Below are positions 44,115 through 53,807 of a stretch of 64,000 bases of DNA, one piece after another. Below the pieces are notes generated by a model. That model searched no databases. It saw nothing but the letters and a program-made list of their open reading frames with translations, and had not been told where the DNA came from. Every line of letters starts with the position of its first letter. Positions within the stretch are counted from its first letter, which is position 1. Source of the DNA: Acidimicrobiaceae bacterium (GTDB taxonomy: Bacteria > Actinomycetota > Acidimicrobiia > Acidimicrobiales > Ilumatobacteraceae); the NCBI GenBank assembly GCA_020637235.1, contig JACJWG010000014.1, positions 77,981-141,980 on the forward strand. Reading direction: 5' to 3'. The translations under genes were made by a program, and so were the position numbers.

Positions 44115-44718
44115 GCGCGGCCTCCAGGCGGGCGACCCGCGCCTCGAGGTCGTCGATCCGGGCCTGCATCGTCGCCGCCTGGTCGGCGGGCAAGACCGCG
44201 GCCCGGACCGTTCGCGATGGCTCGGCGCGTTCGACCTCGTCGGCGAGCACCTGCTGCCACCGCGGTGCCTGCTGGCCGGGCGTCCGGTCGAGCAACCGCA
44301 CCAGATCGCGTCCGGCCAGCCGATCGAGCACCGCCTGCACCTCGTCGAAGGTGTCGAACGAGTGCAGGCGCTCGGTGCGGCTGCGCAGCTCGGACACGGT
44401 CTGGGGCCCACGGAGCAGCAGGACCGCCACGACCGCCGATTCCTCGGGTTCGAGGCCCCACGCCTCGTCGGCGATGTGCCGGTAGCGCGTGACGCTGCGA
44501 CCGTGCGACGGGTGCACCAGCCTGGCCAGGCCGGCGGCCTTGAGCGACGTGATCGCAGCGGTGACCTCGTGGTCGCCGAGGTGCATCACCGGTTCGCGCG
44601 AGCTCGACTGGTTGCAGGCGCTCACGAGGGCGTTCAGCGTGAGCGGGTACTGATCGGGCACCGTGCGCTCCTTCTCGAGCAAGCAGCCGATCACCCGGGC
44701 CTCGATCTCCGTCAGCAC
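44098..44718 (-). CDS. DUF480 family protein (YceH-like)
   Basis: A 206-residue protein with two winged-helix-like halves. Its start, LTEIEARVIGCLLEKERTVPDQYPL, is diagnostic of YceH/DUF480; the LNALVSACNQSSSREPV segment follows. A C-terminal coiled coil covers about 175-205. The function is unknown in any organism I can name with certainty. GTG 44718 is preceded by TAGCCT (minus strand, 44731-44726) with 7 nt between, so a leaderless start is likely. Confidence 0.9.
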   Translation of the reverse strand: MLTEIEARVIGCLLEKERTVPDQYPLTLNALVSACNQSSSREPVMHLGDHEVTAAITSLKAAGLARLVHPSHGRSVTRYRHIADEAWGLEPEESAVVAVLLLRGPQTVSELRSRTERLHSFDTFDEVQAVLDRLAGRDLVRLLDRTPGQQAPRWQQVLADEVERAEPSRTVRAAVLPADQAATMQARIDDLEARVARLEAALTDLL

Positions 44719-44768
44719 GGTGCGGAGGCTAGTGAGCGACGGGCCGTTGCGTGCAAGGATCTGCACCC

Positions 44769-45440
44769 ATGATCAGGCTCCGCCAAGTCGCCCTCGTCGC
44801 CCACGACCTCGAGCTCACGACCGACTTCCTCCGCCACCTGCTCGGTGTCGAGGTCTGCTTCCAGGATCCCGGTGTGGCCGAGTTCGGCCTGCACAACAAC
44901 CTGTTGCTGATCGGGGACCAGTTCCTGGAGATCGTCGCCCCGGTGCAGCCGAACACCACCGCCGGCCGCCTGCTCGACAAGCGCCACGTGGACTGCACCG
45001 GTTACATGGCCATCTACGAGGTCGACGACCTCGACCGTCGCGAGGCGCACCTCCGCGAGCACGGTGTCCGCGTCGTGTGGAGCCTCGACCTGCCCGACAT
45101 CCGCGGCCGCCACCTCCATCCGCGCGACGTGGGCGGTGCGCTCGTCAGCGTCGACCAGCCCGTGCCGAGCGGATCGTGGCGGTGGGCCGGGCCCACGTGG
45201 CCGCCGCTCGCCCACCACCACACCAGCGTGGTCACCGGCATTGCCGGCGTCCGCGTGGGCGCCGACGATCCCGAGGAGATGCGAACGCGGTGGCACGAAC
45301 TCGAACTCGATCACATGGTGTCGTTCCACCCCGCCGGCGAGCACGGCGAGGGGATCGACGCACTCGACCTGGTGGTCGCCGACCGTGCCCGCGCCGGCGA
45401 GGTGCACCGCTGCGAGGACTTCGAGATCCGCTTCGTCTGA
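44769..45440 (+). CDS. VOC family protein (glyoxalase-like)
   Basis: A 223-residue protein of the vicinal-oxygen-chelate superfamily. The first module (about 1-125) opens RLRQVALVAHDLELTTDFLRHLLG, and a second, weaker module follows. Metal ligands are not obvious in all four positions, so it could be an enzyme, a binding protein or inactive. ATG 44769 is divergent from the YceH-like gene. Confidence 0.82.
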   Translation: MIRLRQVALVAHDLELTTDFLRHLLGVEVCFQDPGVAEFGLHNNLLLIGDQFLEIVAPVQPNTTAGRLLDKRHVDCTGYMAIYEVDDLDRREAHLREHGVRVVWSLDLPDIRGRHLHPRDVGGALVSVDQPVPSGSWRWAGPTWPPLAHHHTSVVTGIAGVRVGADDPEEMRTRWHELELDHMVSFHPAGEHGEGIDALDLVVADRARAGEVHRCEDFEIRFV

Positions 45441-45494
45441 TCTCGGTGCGTGAGCGACAGCAGGGCGCTCCGCAGGCCAGGTCAGCAGTCCAGG

Positions 45495-46145
45495 TCAGCA
45501 GGGGACGTTGATCACGAGGCCGATGTAGAAGGCCCCGTACCCGCGAGTGGCGGTGTTGGCCGCCGCCAGCTTCGCCACCGTGGTGTTCAGCTTCTGTGCG
45601 ACGAGTCCCGGGTAGTCGCCGTCCACCACCGTGTACGTGCCACACGCCTCGGCCGGCGCTTCGGTGGTGGTGGGCGCGGCCGTGGTGGCCGGAGCCACCG
45701 TGGTCGGGGCCACCGGGCTCCCCGCGATCGTGGTGCTCGGCGGACCCGGATCGGGCGGCTCGCCCGGAACGGTGGCACCGGCCGGGATCAGGATCGTGCC
45801 CCCCACGCCCGGCCACTCGGGCACGATGCCGTTCGGCTGCAGCGTCCAGCCGTTGAGCGTCTTCAGATCCTCGAAGCTCACCTTGAACTTCGACGCGACG
45901 GTCGACGGGTAGTCGCCCTCGAGGATCACGTACTCGCTCTGGAACTGCAGGACGGAGCCGGGCGCGTCCTGGGCGGTGGTGACCGGCGCCACCGTGCTCG
46001 GAGCGGGCGGGATGGTGACGTAGTTCGTGGCGCCGATCTGCACGCTCGTGGTGGCGGCGGGCGCAGCGTCGGCGCCGCAGGACGCCAACCCCGCCGTCGT
46101 GGCCAACACCACGAGGCTCATGCCCACGATCGTCGTCGCTCTCAC
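45495..46145 (-). CDS. LysM-domain lipoprotein
   Basis: A 216-residue exported lipoprotein. The signal ends in a lipobox (LASCGAD). Two LysM-like modules follow: one with YVILEGDYPSTVASKFKV and one with YTVVDGDYPGLVAQKLN, joined by a threonine/alanine/proline-rich linker. LysM binds peptidoglycan. GTG 46145 is chosen because TAGCCT (minus strand, 46159-46154) sits 8 nt upstream. It is downstream of gltD on the same strand but probably has its own promoter. Confidence 0.85.
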   Translation of the reverse strand: MRATTIVGMSLVVLATTAGLASCGADAAPAATTSVQIGATNYVTIPPAPSTVAPVTTAQDAPGSVLQFQSEYVILEGDYPSTVASKFKVSFEDLKTLNGWTLQPNGIVPEWPGVGGTILIPAGATVPGEPPDPGPPSTTIAGSPVAPTTVAPATTAAPTTTEAPAEACGTYTVVDGDYPGLVAQKLNTTVAKLAAANTATRGYGAFYIGLVINVPC

Positions 46146-46198
46146 GGCCAGCCAGGCTAGGCCCTGAGGGTGCCGAAGTGGTCGCGCGTCGAGCTCGC

Positions 46199-47650
46199 TC
46201 AGGTGAGCGGACGCGCCGTCGGCACGATCGGCGCCGGCAGCGACGTGTCGCCGGTCAGCCACCGATCGACGTGCGAGGCGCAGGCGCGACCCTCCGCGAT
46301 CGCCCACACGATCAGGCTCTGGCCACGGCCCATGTCGCCGGCGACGAACACGCCGGGCACGTTGGTCTGGAAGTCGTCACCACGGGCGATGTTGCCGCGA
46401 GCGTCGAGCGCCACACCGAGCTGGTCGAGCCAGCTGCCCTTGTCGGGTCCGACGAAGCCCATCGCCAGGAAGACGAAGTCGGCGGGCAGTTCACGATCCG
46501 AGCCCTCCACCTTCTCGAACTTCCCGTTCACCATCTGCACCTCGTGGATCAGCAGTGCTCGCACGTTGCCGTTGCCGTCGTCGACGAACCGCTCGGTGTT
46601 GACGCTGTAGAGGCGCTCGCCGCCCTCCTCGTGGGCCGAGGTGACCTTGTAGGTGAAGGCGAACGTGGGCCACGGGTTGCCGGGCGCCCGGGTGTCCGAC
46701 GGCCGCGGCATGATCTCCAGCTGGGTGACGCTGGCGGCGCCCTGGCGGTGCGCCGTCCCGAGGCAGTCGGCCCCGGTGTCGCCACCGCCGATGATCACCA
46801 CGTGCTTGCCGGCGACGTCGATCGGCGAGCGATCCATGTCGCCCTGCTGCACCTTGTTCGCGAGCGGCAGGTACTCCATCGCCTGGTGGATGCCCCGCAG
46901 CTCGCGGCCGGGCACCGGCAGGTCGCGCCAGGCGGTGGCACCGGCGGCCAGCACGATCGCGTCGTACGAGGCGAGCAGCACCTCGATGTCGACGTTCTCG
47001 CCGACGGTGGCGTTGGTGCGGAACTCGGTGCCCTCGGCCTCCATCTGCGCGAGGCGACGGTCGAGGTGCCGCTTCTCCATCTTGAACTCGGGGATGCCGT
47101 AGCGCAGCAGCCCGCCGATGCGGTCGGCACGCTCGAGCACGATCACCTCGTGTCCGGCGCGAGTGAGCTGTTGGGCGGCGGCCAGGCCGGCAGGGCCCGA
47201 CCCGATGACCACGAGCCGTTTGCCGGTGCGCACCGTCGGCGGCTGGGGCACCACCCACCCCTCGTCCCATGCCCGGTCGATGATCTCGACCTCGACCTGC
47301 TTGATCGCCACCGGATCGTCGTTGATGCCGAGCACGCACGCCGATTCGCACGGCGCCGGGCACAGTCGGCCGGTGAACTCGGGGAAGTTGTTGGTGGCGT
47401 GCAGCCGATCGATCGCGTCGCGCCAGTGCTCGCGGTACACGAGGTCGTTCCAGTCCGGGATCAGGTTGCCGAGCGGGCAACCGTTGTTGCAGAACGGGAT
47501 GCCGCAATCCATGCACCGCCCCGCCTGCAGCTTCAAGGTGTCGGCCGGGAAGTCCTCGTACACCTCCTTCCAGTCCTTCAGACGTACGGGCACGGGACGC
47601 CGAGTCGGCGTCGCACGCGACCATTTCAGGAATCCGGTCGTCTCACCCAC
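46199..47650 (-). CDS. gltD: glutamate synthase small subunit
   Basis: A 483-residue NADPH- and FAD-binding subunit that passes electrons to GltB. The N-terminal cysteine clusters for [4Fe-4S] centres are in GRCMDCGIPFC and NGCPLGN; then come the FAD loop GSGPAGLAAAQQL and the NAD(P) loop GGGDTGADC. GTG 47650 overlaps the gltB stop by 8 bp, so translation is coupled. Confidence 0.96.
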   Translation of the reverse strand: MGETTGFLKWSRATPTRRPVPVRLKDWKEVYEDFPADTLKLQAGRCMDCGIPFCNNGCPLGNLIPDWNDLVYREHWRDAIDRLHATNNFPEFTGRLCPAPCESACVLGINDDPVAIKQVEVEIIDRAWDEGWVVPQPPTVRTGKRLVVIGSGPAGLAAAQQLTRAGHEVIVLERADRIGGLLRYGIPEFKMEKRHLDRRLAQMEAEGTEFRTNATVGENVDIEVLLASYDAIVLAAGATAWRDLPVPGRELRGIHQAMEYLPLANKVQQGDMDRSPIDVAGKHVVIIGGGDTGADCLGTAHRQGAASVTQLEIMPRPSDTRAPGNPWPTFAFTYKVTSAHEEGGERLYSVNTERFVDDGNGNVRALLIHEVQMVNGKFEKVEGSDRELPADFVFLAMGFVGPDKGSWLDQLGVALDARGNIARGDDFQTNVPGVFVAGDMGRGQSLIVWAIAEGRACASHVDRWLTGDTSLPAPIVPTARPLT

Positions 47651-50600
47651 GGCTCGCCTCCATCACGCGCTCGAGGGTGGCGGCCTCGTCGAGCCCCTCC
47701 GCCTCGGCGTCCTTCATCACCTGCAACACCCGCGCGTAGTCGCGCGGCATCACCTTGCGGAACCACTCGGCCGTCACCGGCCAGTCGGCCAGCACACGTT
47801 CGGCCACCGCCGAGCCGGTGTGGCCCTGGTGCGCAGCGATCGTGGCGTGCAGGAACTCGCGGTCGTCGTCGTCGAGCGGTTGCAGGTCGACCATGTCGCG
47901 GTTGAGCTTCGCCTCGAACACGCCCTGCGGGTCGAACACGTACGCGATGCCGCCGCTCATGCCGGCGCCGAAGTTGCGACCCGTCGGGCCGAGCACCACC
48001 ACGCGGCCGCCGGTCATGTACTCGCAGCCGTGGTCGCCCACGCCCTCCACCACCGCGGTGGCACCGGAGTTGCGGACGCAGAACCGCTCGCCCACCACGC
48101 CGCGCAGGAAGATCTCGCCGCCCGTCGCGCCGTAGCCGATCACGTTGCCGGCGATCACGTTGTCCTCGGCGGCGAACGTGGACTCCCGGTCGGGACGCAC
48201 GATGATCCGGCCACCCGACAGGCCCTTGCCGACGTAGTCGTTGGTGTCGCCCTCGAGCTCGAGGGTGACGCCCGTCGGGACGAACGCCCCGAAGCTCTGG
48301 CCGGCCGAGCCGCGGAACTTCACGCGGATCGTGTCGTCGGGCAGGCCGGCACCCCCGTGGCGCTTGGTGACGGCGTTGCCGAGCATGGTGCCGACGGTGC
48401 GGTTGACGTTGTGGATCGGCATGCCGAACTCCACCCGCTCACCGGTCTCGATCGCCACCTTGGCCTTCTCGATCAGCACCTGATCGAGCGCCTCGTCGAG
48501 ACCGTGGTCCTGCGGGACGCTGCTCACCAGGGTCTGCTGATACGGGTTCTGCGGCACCGCCAGGATGGGCGAGATGTCGAGCCCCTTGGCCTTCCAGTGC
48601 TGGATCGCCCGCTTGGTGTCGAGCACCTCGACGTGGCCGATCATCTCGTCGAGGGTGCGGAAGCCGAGCTTGGCCATCCATTCGCGCACCTCTTCGGCGA
48701 TGTACTCCATGAAGTTCACGACGAACTCGGGTTTGCCGCTGAACTTGGCGCGCAGCTCGGGGTTCTGTGTGGCGACGCCCACCGGGCAGGTGTCGAGGTG
48801 GCAGACGCGCATCATGATGCAGCCGCTCACCACCAGCGGTGCTGTCGCGAAGCCGAACTCCTCGGCGCCGAGCAGTGCGGCGATCACGACGTCGCGGCCG
48901 GTCTTCATCTGACCGTCGGCCTGCACCACGATCCGGTCGCGGAGCCCGTTCAGCAGCAGGGTCTGCTGGGTCTCGGCGAGGCCGAGCTCCCAGGGTGCAC
49001 CGGCGTGCTTGAGCGAGGTGAGCGGCGATGCGCCGGTGCCACCGTCGTGTCCGCTGATCAGCACGACGTCGGCCTTGGCCTTGCTCACACCGGCGGCCAC
49101 GGTGCCGACGCCGACCTCGGCCACGAGCTTCACGTGCACGCGGGCGAGCGGGTTCGAGTTCTTCAGGTCGTGGATCAGCTGCTTCAGGTCTTCGATCGAG
49201 TAGATGTCGTGGTGCGGCGGCGGGCTGATGAGACCGACGCCCGGCGTGGAGTGCCGGGTCTTGGCCACCCACGGGTACACCTTGTGACCGGGCAGCTGGC
49301 CGCCCTCACCGGGCTTCGCGCCCTGGGCCATCTTGATCTGGATGTCGTCCGCGTTCACCAGGTACTCGCTGGTGACGCCGAACCGTCCGCTCGCCACCTG
49401 CTTGATCGCGCTGCGGCGCTCCGGGTCGTAGAGGCGCTCGGCGTCCTCCCCACCTTCGCCGGTGTTGCTCTTGCCGCCGATCCGGTTCATCGCGATCGCG
49501 AGGGTCTGGTGGGCCTCGGCGCTGATCGAGCCGTAGCTCATCGCGCCGGTGCTGAACCGCTTCACGATCTCGCTCACCGGCTCGACCTCGTCGAGCGGCA
49601 CGGCGGGGCGGACGCCCTCGCGCAGCTCGAACAGGCCGCGCAGCGTGGCCAGCTTGCGCGACTGGTCGTCGACGAGTGCGGTGTACTCCTTGAACACGTC
49701 GTAGCGGCCCGATCGGGTGGAGTGCTGGAGCTTGTAGACCGTCTCCGGGTTGAAGAGGTGCACCTCCCCCTCGCGCCGCCACTGGTACTCGCCACCGAGT
49801 TCGAGCTTGCGGTGGGCCCGTTCCGTCGGGCGACTCGGGTGCGCGGTGCGGTGCCGATCGGCGACCTCCTGTGCCAGCTCGTCGAGGCCGATGCCACCGA
49901 GCCGGCTGACGGTGCCGGTGAAGTACTCGTCCACCAGGTCGCGGCCGAGGCCGATCGCTTCGAAGATCTGGGCGCCGGTGTAGCTCGCCACCGTGCTGAC
50001 ACCCATCTTGCTCATCACCTTCAGCACACCCTTGCCGGCGGCCTTGATGTAGTTCTTCACCGCCTTGGTGGGGTCGATCGAACCCAGGTTGTGGAGGTTG
50101 CGGGCGATCATGTCCTCGATCGACTCGAACGCGAGGTACGGGTTGATCGCACCGGCGCCGAAGCCGATGAGCAGCGCCATGTGGTGCACCTCGCGGGCGT
50201 CGCCGCACTCGACGATCAGGCCGACCTTGGTGCGCTTCTTCTCGCGGATCAGGTGGTGGTGCACCGCAGCAGTGAGCAGCAGGCTCGGGATCGGCGCGTA
50301 CACCAGGTCGCTGTTGCGGTCGCTGAGCACGATCACCCGAGCGCCCTCGTCGATCGCCCTGCTCACCTTCGAGCGCACGGCGTCGAGCGCTCGCTGCATC
50401 GCGAGTCCTCCGCCGGCGACGCGGTAGAGGCCGCTCACCTCGACGGCGCGCAGCTCGGGATACTGGCCGTCGTCGTCGATGTGGATGATCTTCGCGAGCT
50501 CGTCGTTGTCGATGATCGGGAACGGCAGGGCGAGCTGGCGGCAGCTCTCCGGACCGGGCACGAGCAGGTTGGCCTCGGGGCCGACCGCGCTGCTGACGGC

Positions 50601-52190
50601 GGTGACGACCTCTTCGCGGATCGCGTCGAGCGGCGGGTTGGTCACCTGTGCGAACAGCTGCTGGAAGTAGTCGAACAACAGACGCGACTTCTCGCTCAGC
50701 ACGGCGATCGGCGTGTCGGTGCCCATCGAGCCGATCGGCTCGGCGCCGCTGGCCGCCATCGGGGCGATGATCAGCTTCAGCTCCTCGTGGGTGTAGCCGA
50801 ACATCTGCTGGCGGCGCAGCACGCTGTCGTGGCTGAACACGATGTGCTCGCGCTCGGGCAGTTCGCCGAGTTCGGTCATCCCCTCCTCGAGCCACTGGGC
50901 GTACGGATGGGCGTTGGCGAGCTCGCGCTTGATCTCGTCGTCGTCGACGATGCGACCCTGCGCCGTGTCGACGAGGAACATGCGGCCGGGTTGGAGGCGG
51001 CCCTTGCGGACCACCTTCGACGGCGGCACCTCGATCACGCCGACCTCGCTCGCGAGCACCACCAGGTCGTCGTCGGTGACCCAGTACCGGCTCGGGCGGA
51101 GGCCGTTGCGGTCGAGCACGGCACCGATGACGCTTCCGTCGGTGAAGCACACGCACGCCGGGCCGTCCCACGGCTCCATCAGCGAGGCGTGGAACCGGTA
51201 GAACGCCCGCTTGTCGGCGTCCATCGTGTCGTGGTTCTCCCACGCCTCCGGGATCATCATCAGCATCGCGTGGGGCAGGCTGCGGCCGCCGAGGTGCAGC
51301 AGTTCGAGCACCTCGTCGAAGCTCGCCGAGTCGCTGCCGCCGGGCGTGCAGATCGGGAAGGCCCGTTCGAGGCCGGGCAGCAGGTCGCTCGCGAGCATCG
51401 CTTCGCGGGTGCGCATCCAGTTGCGGTTGCCCTGCACGGTGTTGATCTCGCCGTTGTGCGAGATGTAGCGGTACGGGTGCGCGAGCGGCCAACTCGGGAA
51501 GGTGTTGGTGCTGAAGCGACTGTGCACCAGCGCCAAGGCGCTCTCGACGCGCTCGTCGGCGAGATCCGGGTAGAAGTCAGCCAGCTGCGGCGTCGTGAAC
51601 ATGCCCTTGTACACGAGCGTGCGGGCGCTGAGCGACGGGAAGAACGTGCTCTGTTCGGGCGGCAGCTCGTGCTCCACCCGCTTGCGGGCGACGAACACCT
51701 TGCGGTCGAGGTCGATCCCGGCAGCGCCGGCGGGATCGGACACGAACAGCTGGCGGAAGCCCGGCATCACCGACCGCGACGTGGTGCCGAGGCAGTCGGG
51801 GTTGATCGGCACGTCGCGCCAACCGAGCACCGTGAGACCCTCGTCGACGACGATCTGCTCGATCGACGCCTGGGCCTTCGTGGCGTCCTCGGCGTCGGCA
51901 GGGAGGAACGCGATGCCGACGGCGTAGTGCTCGACCGGGGGCAGGTCGAAACCCACCACGGCACGCAGGAACGTGTCGGGCACCTGGATGAGGATGCCTG
52001 CGCCGTCACCGGAGTCGGCCTCGGCACCGGTGGCGCCGCGGTGTTCCATGTTGCAGAGCGCGCTCATCCCGAGCTCGACGATCGAGCGGGAGCGGCGGCC
52101 CTGGATGTCGGCCACGAACGACACGCCGCACGCATCGTGTTCGAAGCGCGGGTCGTACAAGCCCGAGGGCGAGGGGAGATCGGAACGCAT
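47643..52190 (-). CDS. gltB: glutamate synthase large subunit
   Basis: A 1515-residue enzyme that makes two glutamates from glutamine and 2-oxoglutarate. The class II glutaminase nucleophile is C21 (DACGVSF), so about 20 residues must be trimmed, as is normal for GltB. An FMN-binding TIM-barrel lies around residues 860-1200, with the iron-sulfur cysteines in CIMMRVCHLDTCPVG. A C-terminal GXGXG beta-helix follows. ATG 52190 fits this maturation site. A TAACAT -10-like element near 52281-52276 predicts a leader of about 80 nt. Confidence 0.97.
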   Translation of the reverse strand: MRSDLPSPSGLYDPRFEHDACGVSFVADIQGRRSRSIVELGMSALCNMEHRGATGAEADSGDGAGILIQVPDTFLRAVVGFDLPPVEHYAVGIAFLPADAEDATKAQASIEQIVVDEGLTVLGWRDVPINPDCLGTTSRSVMPGFRQLFVSDPAGAAGIDLDRKVFVARKRVEHELPPEQSTFFPSLSARTLVYKGMFTTPQLADFYPDLADERVESALALVHSRFSTNTFPSWPLAHPYRYISHNGEINTVQGNRNWMRTREAMLASDLLPGLERAFPICTPGGSDSASFDEVLELLHLGGRSLPHAMLMMIPEAWENHDTMDADKRAFYRFHASLMEPWDGPACVCFTDGSVIGAVLDRNGLRPSRYWVTDDDLVVLASEVGVIEVPPSKVVRKGRLQPGRMFLVDTAQGRIVDDDEIKRELANAHPYAQWLEEGMTELGELPEREHIVFSHDSVLRRQQMFGYTHEELKLIIAPMAASGAEPIGSMGTDTPIAVLSEKSRLLFDYFQQLFAQVTNPPLDAIREEVVTAVSSAVGPEANLLVPGPESCRQLALPFPIIDNDELAKIIHIDDDGQYPELRAVEVSGLYRVAGGGLAMQRALDAVRSKVSRAIDEGARVIVLSDRNSDLVYAPIPSLLLTAAVHHHLIREKKRTKVGLIVECGDAREVHHMALLIGFGAGAINPYLAFESIEDMIARNLHNLGSIDPTKAVKNYIKAAGKGVLKVMSKMGVSTVASYTGAQIFEAIGLGRDLVDEYFTGTVSRLGGIGLDELAQEVADRHRTAHPSRPTERAHRKLELGGEYQWRREGEVHLFNPETVYKLQHSTRSGRYDVFKEYTALVDDQSRKLATLRGLFELREGVRPAVPLDEVEPVSEIVKRFSTGAMSYGSISAEAHQTLAIAMNRIGGKSNTGEGGEDAERLYDPERRSAIKQVASGRFGVTSEYLVNADDIQIKMAQGAKPGEGGQLPGHKVYPWVAKTRHSTPGVGLISPPPHHDIYSIEDLKQLIHDLKNSNPLARVHVKLVAEVGVGTVAAGVSKAKADVVLISGHDGGTGASPLTSLKHAGAPWELGLAETQQTLLLNGLRDRIVVQADGQMKTGRDVVIAALLGAEEFGFATAPLVVSGCIMMRVCHLDTCPVGVATQNPELRAKFSGKPEFVVNFMEYIAEEVREWMAKLGFRTLDEMIGHVEVLDTKRAIQHWKAKGLDISPILAVPQNPYQQTLVSSVPQDHGLDEALDQVLIEKAKVAIETGERVEFGMPIHNVNRTVGTMLGNAVTKRHGGAGLPDDTIRVKFRGSAGQSFGAFVPTGVTLELEGDTNDYVGKGLSGGRIIVRPDRESTFAAEDNVIAGNVIGYGATGGEIFLRGVVGERFCVRNSGATAVVEGVGDHGCEYMTGGRVVVLGPTGRNFGAGMSGGIAYVFDPQGVFEAKLNRDMVDLQPLDDDDREFLHATIAAHQGHTGSAVAERVLADWPVTAEWFRKVMPRDYARVLQVMKDAEAEGLDEAATLERVMEASRG

Positions 52191-52275
52191 GGTTGTCGGC
52201 TCCACAAGAGTCGGCGCCTGGAGTGGGCGGGGCTGGAGTGGCGCACGAGACAACGCTGGCTCGAACGTGACGGCG

Positions 52276-52281
52276 ATGTTA
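52276..52281 (-). promoter_or_regulatory. putative gltB -10 element TAACAT
   Basis: The best TANNNT element in the 237-bp gap upstream of gltB. It implies a leader of about 80 nt, unlike the leaderless genes around it. No obvious -35 or riboswitch could be recognised. Confidence 0.4.
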
Positions 52282-52427
52282 CGCAGTGGTGCACACCCCC
52301 GCCAACCGAATCCCCGAAGGTGGTGGTGACCACACCCGTCACACCCGTTCCGGCAGCACGCCCCACCCGAGCCCCGACCTCACCCGTCGTTGTCCGATCG
52401 AGCTGTTCGAGTTCGGACTCTGAGTGC

Positions 52428-52772
52428 GTGACAGGCGACCTCCGGAACGTGACACTCCTGCTCGGCGACGATGGTCTCGCCACGGTCGACGAACACCCGG
52501 TCTGCGCATCCGATTCGTCGCGCCTCGCGGTGTTGGATCTGGCCATCCCTGCGCTGATGATCGGGGTCGAGTGTCAGAGTTGGCGTTGGCACGCCACGCC
52601 GACGGCGCGGGCCAACGACGCCCGTCGCAGGCGTCGCTTGCGAGCCCTCGGCTGGGAGATCGTCGAGGTCTGGTGGAGCGATCTGGAGCGCCTCGACGAA
52701 GTCGCTGCAGAACTCCGACTCCTCATCGAGCGACGCGTCCCCACGATCTGGTCGGGGTTTCCGTTGCCCTGA
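52428..52772 (+). pseudogene. truncated DUF559/Vsr-like endonuclease-fold remnant
   Basis: A 114-residue reading frame whose last 80 residues match the C-terminal part of actinobacterial DUF559 (very-short-patch-repair-like) proteins: LDLAIPALMIGVECQSWRWH, then RRRRRLRALGWEIVEVWW. The usual N-terminal 150-200 residues are absent, and in-frame sequence upstream looks like antisense of gltB. The Asp and Glu of the nuclease core may persist. More likely a decayed fragment than a working nuclease. The stop codon lies in the loop of a large hairpin. Confidence 0.55.
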
Positions 52773-52789
52773 ACGGAAACCCGACCAGA
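52747..52789 (+). terminator. strong hairpin at the end of the DUF559 remnant
   Basis: TCTGGTCGGGGTTTCCGTT (52747-52765) pairs with AACGGAAACCCGACCAGA (52772-52789), 18 bp with one bulged G, around a 6-nt loop. It is by far the longest stem in the window. The stop codon TGA spans the loop and the first base of the 3' arm. Confidence 0.85.
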
Positions 52790-52845
52790 AGCCGCGGGTC
52801 GTCGGGCGGACGGGTGGGCAGGTGGTGGTGTGCGATCATCGCGGG

Positions 52846-53283
52846 GTGGACGCACCGCCTCCTCCCCCACCGTCGGATGCACCGCGACCTGGCTGGCAGC
52901 CGGGGTGGCCGTCGAACGGCCCGGGTCCTGCGCCCGCACCGGGTTGGCCGGGCGCGCCCGGGCCGCCGGGTACCCCGCCGTGGCCCGGCGGCGGGTGGCC
53001 CGGCGGCGGGTGGCCGGGCGGCGGCACCCGCGATCATCCGCAGGGCACCACGATCCTGGTGCTCGGCATCCTGAGCCTGGTGCTCTGCGGCATTCTCGGC
53101 CCGGTCGCCTGGGCGATGGGCAACACCGCCCGCAACGAGATGGCCGCGCAGCCGGGTGTCACGTGGACCAATGCCGGCAACGTCACCGCTGGGCGCATCT
53201 GCGGCATGGTGGCCACCGGCTTCCTCGCGCTCGGCGTGTTGATCGGCGTCCTCGCGGTCGCCGCCGCCGTCAGCGGCGCCTGA
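52846..53283 (+). CDS. DUF4190 domain membrane protein
   Basis: A 145-residue protein. The first 65 residues are proline-, glycine- and tryptophan-rich (including GGGWP repeats). Two membrane helices (about 72-92 and 118-143) flank the MGNTARNEMAAQPG loop typical of DUF4190. It resembles the larger DUF4190 protein at 8828-9607, but without the extracytoplasmic domain. Starts at GTG 52846. Confidence 0.8.
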   Translation: MDAPPPPPPSDAPRPGWQPGWPSNGPGPAPAPGWPGAPGPPGTPPWPGGGWPGGGWPGGGTRDHPQGTTILVLGILSLVLCGILGPVAWAMGNTARNEMAAQPGVTWTNAGNVTAGRICGMVATGFLALGVLIGVLAVAAAVSGA

Positions 53284-53300
53284 TCCGCAGGCGACGACCG

Positions 53301-53807
53301 CTAGGTGCGCCGCAACTCCTTCGTGAACCAGTGATGGGCGTAGGGGTTGTCGTTGTAGCGCCCGGTCGCGACATAGCCCGCCGACTCGTACATCGCGATC
53401 GCCTGCGTGAGCACACGGTTGGTGTCGAGCACCACGTGTGTCGCGCCGATCTCGGCGGCCTCGGCTTCGAGCCGCCCCAGCATCGAACGGCCGAGGCCGA
53501 TGCCGCGCACCGACGCATCCACCCACATCCGCTTGATCTCGGCCGTGCGGGCGAGGGCGTCGGCGGGACCGGCGAGCAACGTGACGCCGCCACACGCGAC
53601 CACGGCGCCGTCGAGGTCGGCCACCACGAACCGGCCGGTCGGCGGGTTCATGCCGTCGACGGCGTCGTCGAGCGCCGTGCCGATGTCGAAGCCGCCCTCG
53701 AAGCGCGCATCGAGCTCGGCGAAGTAGGTGCGCATCGCAGCGACCGCCTCGTCGGATCCTGCGTCGACGACCCGGAAGTGGACGCCATCGACCGAGGCGT
53801 CAGCCAT
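53301..53807 (-). CDS. GNAT family N-acetyltransferase
   Basis: A 168-residue acetyltransferase. The acetyl-CoA-binding motif is VRGIGLGRSML (R/QxxGxG/A), followed by VVLDTNRVLTQAIAMYESAGY. The substrate is unknown. ATG 53807 overlaps the DUF1697 stop by 8 bp, so the two are coupled. Confidence 0.88.
   Translation of the reverse strand: MADASVDGVHFRVVDAGSDEAVAAMRTYFAELDARFEGGFDIGTALDDAVDGMNPPTGRFVVADLDGAVVACGGVTLLAGPADALARTAEIKRMWVDASVRGIGLGRSMLGRLEAEAAEIGATHVVLDTNRVLTQAIAMYESAGYVATGRYNDNPYAHHWFTKELRRT

Noticed and set aside
45441..45494. Short direct repeat CAGGTCAGCAG between the VOC and LysM genes
   Set aside because: Two copies only, partly overlapping the LysM stop region, and not clearly more than chance.
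47118..52427. Long plus-strand reading frame through gltBD
   Set aside because: It is antisense to gltB and gltD; only the final segment after 52428 resembles a protein family.
52191..52427. Riboswitch or small RNA upstream of gltB
   Set aside because: No conserved fold could be recognised by eye; only a -10-like element is reported.
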